Shown here piece after piece: positions 24,259 through 31,926 of a DNA stretch of 64,000 nucleotides. Made by a program: the position numbers and the translations under genes. The notes below the pieces were generated by a model. The model did no database searches, was not told the DNA's origin, and worked only from the letters and a program-made list of their open reading frames with translations. The stretch's first letter is position 1. The number at the start of each line of letters is the position of its first letter. Source of the stretch: an uncultured Clostridia bacterium (GTDB lineage Bacteria > Bacillota > Clostridia > Christensenellales > Borkfalkiaceae); contig CANQWO010000002.1 in assembly GCA_947627565.1 (NCBI GenBank), positions 34,556 through 98,555 of the forward strand, written 5' to 3'.

Positions 24259-25969
24259 GGATCCCATAAAATGCGGTGAAGCAGAACAGGAGGGCGGGAA
24301 GCGTAACGGCGACGCTGCCCGTCAACAGGAAGTAGACGAGGTAACAGGCCAGGAGCGCGGAGAGCGTCTGTGCCGCCGCATAGAGCAGGGCGCGCCCGGC
24401 GCCGAGCTCGCGCGCCGTCGCGGCGATGGCCGAAACGCAGGGCGAGCAGGTGAGCATAAAGACGGAGAACGCGAACGCGCTCGCGGGCGGGTAGGGAAAC
24501 GCGCCGTAGAACATGGCGATGGCGCCCGCAACGTTTTCCTTGGCGATCAGCCCCGAGATCGCGGCATAGGCGATGCGCCAATCCCCCATCCCGACGGGCG
24601 CAAACAGGCAGCCGAGGGGTCTGCAAATGCGCGCCAGCATACTGTTTTCCACCGTGCAGAGCGCAAACGACGGGTCGAACGAGGACAGCAGCCACGAGAA
24701 CAGGAAGAACGCGAGCACGACCGTCGCCACCTTTATTATAAACTGTTTTATCTGAAAGAGCAAGGATTTGAGCGTAAAAAGCGGCGCCGGAAATTGCAGC
24801 GGTGCGAGCTCCATGACGAGGGGCGGCGTCTTTTCCTTGAGATACAGGGCGGCGATGAGGGCGAGCCAGACGCCCGCGCCGTAGAGGAGAAGCGCGGCCG
24901 CAAAGGCATTTTCAAAGAACGAGGCCGAGAGCGTCAGGTAGACGGGCAACTTTGCGCTACACGAGAGATACGGGAGGCAGAGGATGACGCGGCGCTGCAT
25001 GCGCTTGTCGTCGAGCCCCTTGGTCGTGGTGACGGCGACCGCCGTACACCCGAACCCCATGAGCAGGGAAAATACGGCGCGCCCGGAGAGCCCGATCCGC
25101 GAGAGCAGGCCGTCCGTCAAGACGGCAAGGCGGGACATGAGCCCGCTCTCCTCGAGGACGATCAAAAAGAAATGCAGCAGCGCGATCTGGGGCAAAAAGC
25201 TGAGCACGCTGCCCAAGCTCATGAGAATGCCGTCCGAGACGAGGCTGCGGACGACGGGAGACGGGATCGCCGCCGCATAGCCCGCCAAGGTCACGGTGAA
25301 AAACTCCTCCACGAGCGTCTTCAGAAGATCGCCGGGCATTCCCGAAAAGAAGGTCACGAAGAAGACGGCGAGCAGGAGCGCCACGAAGAAAAAGAGACCG
25401 AAAAATCCATTCAAAAGAAAGCGGTCGAATCTGCCGAGTTGCTCGCTCGGGAGCGAAACGAGGCCACCCATGTCCGCAAGCGGTACCTCGCGAAGCGGTC
25501 CGTCCAACAGTTTTCCGACGGCCGACGCGACGTCGTCTTCCGCGAATAAAACGGGGATCCCGAGGCAACGCCGAAGCCCGTCCGGATCCAGCCTTCCCCC
25601 CTCTCGCTCGAAGCGGCGGCGCTTGGTGAGCACCAGCATGCATTTTCTTCTGCCCGCCGTCAGCGCATGCATGAGCGGGACCGTCCGCGAAAGGCCCGCG
25701 CATTCCGCGACGAAGACGATCGCGGCGGACGGTCTCTCCGCGACGTACCGCGCCGCAAATTTTTCCTCCATGCTTCGCCCTTCCGTCGTATAGATACCCG
25801 GAAGATCGACGAGCGTGCACGGGCGGCCGCCGATCACCGCCTGCTTTTCCAGCGCGTCGACCGTCACGCCGTGCCAATTCCCGACGTGGGCATGGCCATG
25901 GGCGAGGCGGTTGAACAGCGTCGACTTGCCCGCGTTGGGATTGCCGACGAGGAGCACTACGCCGAGCAT
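24098..25969 (-). CDS. feoB: FeoB-type ferrous iron transporter with a degenerate G4 motif and extended C-terminus
   Basis: 623 residues. G-protein motifs: G1 GNPNAGKS, G2 GVTV, G3 DLPG. The expected G4 NKxD is replaced by LTKRRRF, so guanine specificity is doubtful. Two Gate-type membrane halves follow (GFGCTAVAV and LPYLSCSAKLPVY, with later GLIAKENV). The natural end seems to be near FCFTAFYGIHEKVH. The frame then continues for about 50 basic residues over the start of the downstream pseudouridine synthase gene. That suggests loss of the original stop or a recent frameshift. The start overlaps feoA by 13 bases. A near-match to the dispersed motif lies at 25469. Confidence 0.88.
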   Translation of the reverse strand: MLGVVLLVGNPNAGKSTLFNRLAHGHAHVGNWHGVTVDALEKQAVIGGRPCTLVDLPGIYTTEGRSMEEKFAARYVAERPSAAIVFVAECAGLSRTVPLMHALTAGRRKCMLVLTKRRRFEREGGRLDPDGLRRCLGIPVLFAEDDVASAVGKLLDGPLREVPLADMGGLVSLPSEQLGRFDRFLLNGFFGLFFFVALLLAVFFVTFFSGMPGDLLKTLVEEFFTVTLAGYAAAIPSPVVRSLVSDGILMSLGSVLSFLPQIALLHFFLIVLEESGLMSRLAVLTDGLLSRIGLSGRAVFSLLMGFGCTAVAVTTTKGLDDKRMQRRVILCLPYLSCSAKLPVYLTLSASFFENAFAAALLLYGAGVWLALIAALYLKEKTPPLVMELAPLQFPAPLFTLKSLLFQIKQFIIKVATVVLAFFLFSWLLSSFDPSFALCTVENSMLARICRPLGCLFAPVGMGDWRIAYAAISGLIAKENVAGAIAMFYGAFPYPPASAFAFSVFMLTCSPCVSAIAATARELGAGRALLYAAAQTLSALLACYLVYFLLTGSVAVTLPALLFCFTAFYGIHEKVHRHDRHHAQRIYRDRLRTGGARASRALKGPRSARQRRKGGRGLPLAPGR

Positions 25970-26178
25970 ACTTCGATCTCCCGCGCGATCTCCCGCGCAA
26001 GGGCGACGCGGCTGGCTTCCGACGCAATGAGGTAGGTATGGCCGAGCGGCGATCTTTTCAGAAGCGTGAGCCGTGCGCCGGGATAGACGCCGAGGGCGGA
26101 AAGTCGGCCGATGAGCGTTTCGGCCCGCACCGAAAGCACCCGCGCGCGCTGTCCGCATGAAAGTTCGCAAAGATTCAT
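25957..26178 (-). CDS. feoA: FeoA-domain protein
   Basis: 73 residues, the size of a free-standing FeoA SH3-like domain. The pattern NLCELSCGQRARV ... LGVYPGARLTLLKRSPLG ... ALAREIAREIEV is typical. It is a small cytoplasmic partner that modulates FeoB. It overlaps feoB. No Shine-Dalgarno site is seen; either of two adjacent ATGs (26181, 26178) could start it. A candidate promoter lies at 26207-26235. Confidence 0.88.
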   Translation of the reverse strand: MNLCELSCGQRARVLSVRAETLIGRLSALGVYPGARLTLLKRSPLGHTYLIASEASRVALAREIAREIEVCSA

Positions 26179-26206
26179 CATAATAAAAAATGCGGAACCG
26201 ACATCA

Positions 26207-26235
26207 ATTATGCCAATCCCGCATTCCGAACGCAA
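26207..26235 (-). promoter_or_regulatory. Candidate promoter of feoAB
   Basis: Minus strand: TTGCGT (26230-26235), 17-base spacer, CATAAT (26207-26212), just after the stop of the DUF378 gene. Leader of about 22 bases without a clear ribosome-binding site. Confidence 0.5.
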
Positions 26236-26238
26236 AAT

Positions 26239-26484
26239 TTACGCTCTGCTCTCCTCGCGCACGACGCGATTGCCGCGCAGTTTGAGAGCGCCGTTTGTGA
26301 TGATGGGCGAGATGATGAGCCAGATGGCCGCAAGCGCGATAAGCGAATAGACGATGATCGCGCCGATCGCACGCGGGCCCTGGAAAATGGCCGACACCAG
26401 GTTGAAGTTGAAGATGCCGAACAGCCCCCAGTTGAGCGCGCCCGTCAGGACAAGGATATAAGAGATCAAGTTTGCAATGACCAT
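26239..26484 (-). CDS. DUF378-family small membrane protein
   Basis: 81 residues with two or three hydrophobic segments. The N-terminal LVLTGALNWGLFGIFNFNLV pattern is the hallmark of DUF378 (YuzA-like) proteins, whose function is unknown. The start at 26484 follows GCAGGAGGAAAC. It lies upstream of feoAB but may have its own transcript. Confidence 0.85.
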   Translation of the reverse strand: MVIANLISYILVLTGALNWGLFGIFNFNLVSAIFQGPRAIGAIIVYSLIALAAIWLIISPIITNGALKLRGNRVVREESRA

Positions 26485-26509
26485 TGTGTTTCCTCCTGCA
26501 AACATCTTG

Positions 26510-27291
26510 TGCAGGTGGAAAAAGTTTATACGCGCTTGCCTTCAAAGTCAGCAAGCTTGCGGGGCGGCGTGGCAAATTGGGCCGCGCACGGCGGAAGTCA
26601 ATTCCGCCTAACGCACATGACTTAATTCACGAATTTTTCCTTTACGGAAAAATTCCGTGAGCGGAAAACTCCTTCGTTTTCATTTTTTCTTAGCCGCACA
26701 AACCTTGCTGTTTCATCAGACAGTAAGCGCGAAGCGCAAATCGGGGGAAAAAACAAAAAGTGTGATTTTTGTTTTTTCAGTGAAACAGGAAATCTTTGAC
26801 CTCATTTCCTATACCCATGTCTGCGATCATCCCTTTATGAAGCGCCCACCCCCCTACCCCCCCTCCCGAGGGAGGGGGTGGAAAAGCGCCTCCTTGGGGA
26901 GGAGCTGTCACAAAGTGACTGAGGTGGGGGTCTCTTCCCCCTTCACCCGCTTTCGGCGGAGGGCCCCTTGGGCGAAGCGCCCCACCCCCCTGCCCCCTCC
27001 CGAGGGAGGGGGTGGGAAGAGCGTCTCCCTTGGGAGGGGGTGAAAAAAGCGCCTCCTTGGGGAGGGGGTGGGAAGAGCACCTCCTGGGGGAGGAGTTGTC
27101 ACGAAGTGACTGAGGTGGGGGCCCTTCCCCCTTCACCCGCTTCGCGAGAGGACCCATTCGGGAGGGTGCCACCCCCCCTTCCCCCACTTCGGCGGGCGAA
27201 CACCGAGCCCCGCCTTCGGCGGTGAGCCCTTTTGGGGGGACGCCGAGAACCTGCTGTCCCCCATGAATGAGGATGCCTGCTCCTGTTCGCG
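26510..27291. repeat. Repeat-rich non-coding region
   Basis: Nothing here looks protein-coding. From about 26837 to 27230 there are several related, G/C-homopolymer-rich segments: GAGCTGTCACAAAGTGACTG at ~26900 and its variant GAGTTGTCACGAAGTGACTG at ~27091, each followed by AGGTGGGGG and a CCCTTCCCCCTTCACCCGC stretch, plus multiple GGGAGGGGGTGG units. The same element family appears in the repeats at 59777 and 61540. One dispersed motif copy lies at 26816. Confidence 0.7.
26816..26826 (+). other. Dispersed motif, site 7
   Basis: ATACCCATGTCTGCGATC, intergenic, at the start of the repeat-rich region. Confidence 0.8.
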
Positions 27292-27323
27292 AAAAGGGCG
27301 GCCGCGTAAGCGGCCGCCCTTTC
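27292..27323 (-). terminator. Terminator of the 911-aa surface protein gene
   Basis: Stem AAAGGGCGGCCGC / GCGGCCGCCCTTT with loop GTAA, followed on the minus strand by TTTTC. It lies about 35 bases past the stop codon at 27358; a short TATCCTATCG tandem repeat lies between. Confidence 0.75.
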
Positions 27324-27357
27324 ATATCCTATCGTATCCTATCGTATCTATGCTTTC

Positions 27358-30093
27358 TTATTCTTTTTTGTTGTTTTTGTCGTTCTTGCTGTTCTTCTTT
27401 TTCCCTTTCAGGCTCTCGAGGTCGACCTCTTCCACCGTCTTTTCCGAAGGCTTCACCACAAACAGCACGATGATTGCAACGAGCAACACGGCCGAAATGG
27501 CGAAGAGCACGATGGACGTCAGGTTGTTCTCCAGCCACTTGCTGCGGCCGGCGATGCGGTCCATCGGGTTGCGGATGTAGATGGCCTGGTACGCCGTCGT
27601 CGAAAGTCCGACGGAGACCGCGTCGACCACGGTGATCTCAACGAGATAGAAGCCCGTCTCCTGCGGAACAAAGCTCAGCGAGGAATCGGGATCCCACGCG
27701 TAATCGTTATCGGTGTTCTCCCACTCGGCGTCGCCTTCCTCTACTTCGTTGTTGTATTTCTTGATCTCGACCAACACATTGTCCTTGCTCAGCCATTCGG
27801 GAAGCTCCTCTTTCTTGAGCCCCTTGATCGCCTCCACAAGTTCGGAATATTCGAGATTCTTCTTGTCTTCGGGAAGCGATTCCTTATCCAAACGGTAGAG
27901 CGTATATTCCGTCTCATAGCCTTGGAGCGCGATGACGTCGAATCCGGAGATGGAATATGTTCTGTCGCGATAGCCCTCGGTCTGCTTATCCATCTCTTCG
28001 ATGGAGGGACCGCTGTAATCAATGTAGAACGTAAATTCGGGGATGCCCTCGATGTCCCACACGTTGGAGGAGGACAGGGTGACGAGCTCGCCGTCTTCAT
28101 CGTAATACTTCATGGGGTTGCCCGCCGCATCCTGCGCAATGACGCGGAAGCGGTAGTCGCCCTTCTCCTCGACTTCGATGCGGAGGTTGTTATAGCGAAG
28201 CGACGTTGCGCTGGTCGCCGAACCGCCGGAGGAAGTGCCGGGCTTATAGTAGTAGACGCTGAACGAAAGATTGCGATAATCGGCGTAGTCGCTGCCGATG
28301 AGATCGCGCATGGAGGGAAGATAGAGGTAGGCGCCGTCGCCCGCGCTGACCTTCTCCGCGGCCTTCGCAACTTCCGCCTGATAATTCGCCCATCTCTCTT
28401 GGGCCTCCGCGCCGTCGTTATGGGCGGGGTGATCGGCGTCTGCCGCAGGCACTTTGGCGACATCGCGGTAGTACGGGCCCTCCGCTTCGCGGTCGACGAG
28501 GATGTAGTCGCCATAGTTGCCGACGGCCTCGTAATCTTCCGCTGTGGCGGTGCAGGGGACCTTCTCCGTCACGGGCTTGCCGTTTTCATCGAGCTCGGGA
28601 TCGCCCGTCTCGGTTGTCTTGGGCTGTTCCTTCTCGCCGGGGCAGGCGAAGGTCTCCGCTTTTTGAAGCTCTTCGAACTCCTCCGGGGTGCAGGTGTGCC
28701 CGCAGATTTGGCAGGTATATGCCGTCGTCACGCCTTCGTCGCCCATCGTGCGGACAAACTTGGCGTCTGCGGCGTACCATGTGAGATAGACATAATAATC
28801 GGAATGGGTGCCGTCATCGAGGCGGAAACGGATGGAGACATAGGCGATCTCCTCCTCCTTATCGGTGGTGGGCATGAAATAGGTCGACGTCGAAAGGCTC
28901 TTATAGTCGGTGCTGCTCGCCGATTCGTCGGGCTTGTGCCACGACGTCTCGTTGCCGTCGTCGTCCGTGTCTTTCCGGAGCATGTAGTAGCTTCTTACGA
29001 GCGTGACGGAATCTCTGCACACGTCGATGGCCTCATAGGAGAGGCTGAAGCTCTGGCCGAGGCGGAAGGAATACAGGGCCTCGTTGAGCACGAGCACGGG
29101 TTCGGCGTTATCGGTGACCTTGTCCTCATCGTCCGTTTCGAACGTCTGGCCGTTGAGCGAACGCATGAGCACCCGCTGCGGGACGGCAGCTTCGGCCTCC
29201 TGCTGGGTTTCGGGAAGTTCCGCCGTGAACGTCATGGGGATTTGGGGCGTCGTCGCCGTGCTGGAGCGGTATTCCGAGAAATAGCCGCCGACATTGGTGA
29301 AGTTCTCGAGTTTATACGTCGTCTCTCCGACTTGCAGAGAAACGGTAAAGACGCCGGCCTGCGCCTCTTCCGGTTCCGGCTCGCCGAACGTGAGCGTGAA
29401 CACGTCGCCCTTGGTATAAGCGACCGGATGAGGCACCGGCTCGTCCCCTTCTTCGAACGAGGAATCCTTCACGCTGACTTGGAGTTTGTGATCCTCGTAT
29501 TCGAAGTGCAGGATGTTGGTCGTGAGGCCGTCTTTGGTGACGTTCTCTTCGGCGCTCTCGAATGCGATCTCAAACGTCTTGAAAAGCAATTCTTCGGTGA
29601 AATCGAAATGGCAGTAGGGGCATTCGGCCGCGTCTGCGGCGATCCGTTCCTCCGCGGCGCTTCCCTTCAGGCACCGAGGGCAGATCTTGTAATCCGCGGC
29701 GGTCTCTCCGGACTGCGCGGGATGATCGGCCTTCGCAGGCGCGAACGAGAAGCTCATCGAGAAGTAGGCGGGCTTGCCGGGATTGGCGAGCGTGGAATCT
29801 TCCTCCTTTTTCGCCTCTTCATCGGCCACGAACCACTTGAACGCGAGGTCGCGGCGATAATAGACTTTCCCGCCGTCTTTCAGAGAAAATTCCACCCACG
29901 ATGTTCCCTCTACCGCTTCCGAGGCGCCGACTTCGCCGTCGCTCCCGGCAGAGAAGAGCGAAGAGGGAGTATATGTGGCCGCATCGACGCTTGTCCGCGC
30001 GACGGGCAGAACGGCGAGCGCCATGCCGAGCGTCAGCACAAACAGCAATGTCAGGGCCACGATCGTGATCATACGAAGTTTTATCTTGCTCAT
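27358..30093 (-). CDS. Large membrane-anchored extracellular protein with two rubredoxin-like Cys knuckles
   Basis: 911 residues. A signal peptide (ITIVALTLLFVLTLGMALA) is followed by ~830 extracellular residues and one C-terminal membrane segment (SIVLFAISAVLLVAIIVLF), ending in a Lys/Asn-rich cytoplasmic tail. Two CxxC pairs of rubredoxin or zinc-ribbon type lie outside the membrane: CPRCLKGS...CPYC near 140-165 and CQICGHTC...C near 455. The rest is beta-rich with many acidic residues and no family I recognise. Beta-sandwich (Ig-like) domains near the C-terminus (GFYLVEITVVDAVSVG) precede the anchor. Own promoter at 30149-30177. Function unknown. Confidence 0.8.
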   Translation of the reverse strand: MSKIKLRMITIVALTLLFVLTLGMALAVLPVARTSVDAATYTPSSLFSAGSDGEVGASEAVEGTSWVEFSLKDGGKVYYRRDLAFKWFVADEEAKKEEDSTLANPGKPAYFSMSFSFAPAKADHPAQSGETAADYKICPRCLKGSAAEERIAADAAECPYCHFDFTEELLFKTFEIAFESAEENVTKDGLTTNILHFEYEDHKLQVSVKDSSFEEGDEPVPHPVAYTKGDVFTLTFGEPEPEEAQAGVFTVSLQVGETTYKLENFTNVGGYFSEYRSSTATTPQIPMTFTAELPETQQEAEAAVPQRVLMRSLNGQTFETDDEDKVTDNAEPVLVLNEALYSFRLGQSFSLSYEAIDVCRDSVTLVRSYYMLRKDTDDDGNETSWHKPDESASSTDYKSLSTSTYFMPTTDKEEEIAYVSIRFRLDDGTHSDYYVYLTWYAADAKFVRTMGDEGVTTAYTCQICGHTCTPEEFEELQKAETFACPGEKEQPKTTETGDPELDENGKPVTEKVPCTATAEDYEAVGNYGDYILVDREAEGPYYRDVAKVPAADADHPAHNDGAEAQERWANYQAEVAKAAEKVSAGDGAYLYLPSMRDLIGSDYADYRNLSFSVYYYKPGTSSGGSATSATSLRYNNLRIEVEEKGDYRFRVIAQDAAGNPMKYYDEDGELVTLSSSNVWDIEGIPEFTFYIDYSGPSIEEMDKQTEGYRDRTYSISGFDVIALQGYETEYTLYRLDKESLPEDKKNLEYSELVEAIKGLKKEELPEWLSKDNVLVEIKKYNNEVEEGDAEWENTDNDYAWDPDSSLSFVPQETGFYLVEITVVDAVSVGLSTTAYQAIYIRNPMDRIAGRSKWLENNLTSIVLFAISAVLLVAIIVLFVVKPSEKTVEEVDLESLKGKKKNSKNDKNNKKE

Positions 30094-30148
30094 GGTAGTT
30101 GCTCCATACGGGCAGCATAGCCCGGTTTCTTTTCCGAATATCTTTTAT

Positions 30149-30177
30149 ATTTTACACGAAATTTCCCGTTCCGTCAA
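30149..30177 (-). promoter_or_regulatory. Promoter of the 911-aa surface protein gene
   Basis: Minus strand: TTGACG (30172-30177), 17-base spacer, TAAAAT (30149-30154); leader of about 50 bases with TGGAG before the ATG. Confidence 0.75.
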
Positions 30178-30247
30178 GCGGTAACGCTCACTTTGCGCGA
30201 GAAAATCTCGATTTCATGGGAATTTCAACAAAAAATCACCGTGTCCG

Positions 30248-30955
30248 TCAGACGGGGCGCACGGCCGCGCGCACTTCGAACGCCTTCCACGGGATCTCGT
30301 CCGCGGGCGGCTCGGCCATGAAGCGCATCCGCTCCTTGAGCACGGGGTGCGTGAACGAGAGCGAATAGGCCCACAGGGCGAGCTTGCCCTTCTGCGCCTT
30401 CTCCCCGCCGTATTTCATGTCGCCGTAGACGGGATGGCCGACGCCCGCCATTTGCACGCGGATCTGGTGGCTCCTGCCCGTGTGCAGCCTGATCTCGGCG
30501 AGGGCATAGGGTCCCTTTTCCTCGCAGACGCGGTAGTCGAGCACGGCCGGCTTGGCGCCGTCCGTCCCCTGCGTGGAGAGGTAGACGGTATTGTTGACGG
30601 TGTTCTTTTTGAGATAATTGACGAGCCTGCCCTCTTTTTCCTGCGGGGCGCCGTTCAAAACGGCGAGGTAGCGCTTTTCGAAATCGCCCGTCTGCATCTG
30701 CGCCGTGAGGCGGGCCGCCGCCTTGCTCGTCTTCGCAAAGACCATCACGCCGCCCGTGGGACGGTCGAGACGGTGCACGAGCCCTAAATAGACGTTGCCC
30801 TTTTTTTCGTATTTGACCCGTATGTACGCCTTGAGGAGATCGAGAAGGTTCTCGTCCCCCGTCTCGTCGGGACAGGACGCGAGGTTCTGCTCCTTCAGGA
30901 CGACGAGGATGTGGTTGTCCTCATAGAGAATGTTCGGCTCGAAATGGTCACGCAT
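30248..30955 (-). CDS. RluA-family RNA pseudouridine synthase (short form, no S4 domain)
   Basis: 235 residues. The catalytic motif HRLDRPTGGVMVFAKT is near residue 75, with TGRSHQIRVQM and HPVYGDMKYG later. It lacks the N-terminal S4 domain, as in the RluC/TruC-like short members. The start at 30955 overlaps the end of the upstream methyltransferase gene by eight bases, so the two RNA-modification genes are probably co-expressed. The target uridine is not predictable. Confidence 0.9.
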   Translation of the reverse strand: MRDHFEPNILYEDNHILVVLKEQNLASCPDETGDENLLDLLKAYIRVKYEKKGNVYLGLVHRLDRPTGGVMVFAKTSKAAARLTAQMQTGDFEKRYLAVLNGAPQEKEGRLVNYLKKNTVNNTVYLSTQGTDGAKPAVLDYRVCEEKGPYALAEIRLHTGRSHQIRVQMAGVGHPVYGDMKYGGEKAQKGKLALWAYSLSFTHPVLKERMRFMAEPPADEIPWKAFEVRAAVRPV

Positions 30956-31808
30956 GGATGTAAATTCCTCCCGCGCCGCAGGGAAGCGCAATGCCCTCCT
31001 CCGTCGGAAGCCCGACTTCATAGGCCTCGATGTCCCCCTTCCGCCCCTTGAGCGCGAGCGTCAGGAGATTGGAGAGCACCGCGGGCTGCAGGCCCGTTGT
31101 ATAGCTGTTGATGAGAAAGAAGAGCGGATCGTCGGAGAGCAGTTCCGCGCAGAGTTCGACGAACGGAAAGAGCTCCGTCTCGATCTTCCACATTTCGCCG
31201 CCCGGGCCCCTGCCGTAGGAGGGCGGGTCCATGACGACGGCGTCGTAGCGGTTGCCGCGGCGGATCTCGCGCAGGACAAACTTCTTGCAGTCGTCGACGA
31301 TATAGCGGATGCCGCTCGTGATTCCCGAGAGACGGGCGTTTTCCCCCGCGCGCTCGACCATGCCCTTGGCCGCGTCGACGTGCACGACCTCGGCGCCCGC
31401 CTTGGCGAGGGCCACCGTCGCGCCGCCCGTATAGGCGAAGAGGTTGAGGACTTTGACGGGCCTGCCCGCCCCTTTGACGAGCCCGGCCATTCTGTCCCAA
31501 TTGGCGGCCTGTTCGGGGAAGAGCCCCGTATGTTTGAAGCCCATCGGCTTGATTTTGAACGTGAGATCGCGGTAGGAGATCTTCCAGCTCTCGGGCAGGG
31601 GCGTCCTGTATTCCCAGCTCCCGCCGCCCTTTTCGCTGCGGTGGTAGACGGCGTCGACGTCGCTGCGCGCGAAGAGATCGCTCTGCGCCCGCCAGATGAC
31701 CTGCGGGTCGGGGCGAAGCAAGACGAACTTGCCCCACCGCTCGAGCTTATATCCGTCTCCGGTTGCGAGCACGCTGTATTCCTGCCAATCCCGCGCCAAT
31801 TGCATCAT
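30948..31808 (-). CDS. Class I SAM-dependent methyltransferase (RlmI-like rRNA MTase)
   Basis: 286 residues from the first of two adjacent ATGs (31808, 31805). The Rossmann motif is NLFAYTGGATVALAKAGAEV with VHVDAAKGM after it, and the catalytic-type DPPSYGRGP motif lies near residue 195. These match the RlmI/RlmL branch of RNA cytosine/guanine methyltransferases, but the PUA domain of RlmI is absent. The ATG lies six bases after a consensus -10 box, which implies a leaderless mRNA. Co-transcribed with the pseudouridine synthase. Confidence 0.85.
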   Translation of the reverse strand: MMQLARDWQEYSVLATGDGYKLERWGKFVLLRPDPQVIWRAQSDLFARSDVDAVYHRSEKGGGSWEYRTPLPESWKISYRDLTFKIKPMGFKHTGLFPEQAANWDRMAGLVKGAGRPVKVLNLFAYTGGATVALAKAGAEVVHVDAAKGMVERAGENARLSGITSGIRYIVDDCKKFVLREIRRGNRYDAVVMDPPSYGRGPGGEMWKIETELFPFVELCAELLSDDPLFFLINSYTTGLQPAVLSNLLTLALKGRKGDIEAYEVGLPTEEGIALPCGAGGIYIHA

Positions 31809-31814
31809 GCGTCT

Positions 31815-31843
31815 ATTATAATGGATAGCGCGCGTTTTGTAAA
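31815..31843 (-). promoter_or_regulatory. Leaderless promoter of the methyltransferase operon
   Basis: Minus strand: TTTACA (31838-31843), 17-base spacer, TATAAT (31815-31820), six bases, ATG at 31808. The -35 box overlaps the loop of a perfect hairpin at 31828-31856. Confidence 0.82.
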
Positions 31844-31856
31844 GCAAAACGCGCGC
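31828..31856. terminator. Perfect hairpin between GH51 and methyltransferase genes
   Basis: GCGCGCGTTTTG - 5 bases - CAAAACGCGCGC, about 70 bases after the GH51 stop. There is no clean T-run, so it could be a terminator or a regulatory palindrome around the promoter. Confidence 0.5.
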
Positions 31857-31926
31857 TCTGCGGCAAATTTTTCCGAAATTCAAGGGGACGGCGTCCGTCC
31901 GCGGGAAAACGCTGCGTACAGCGGCG

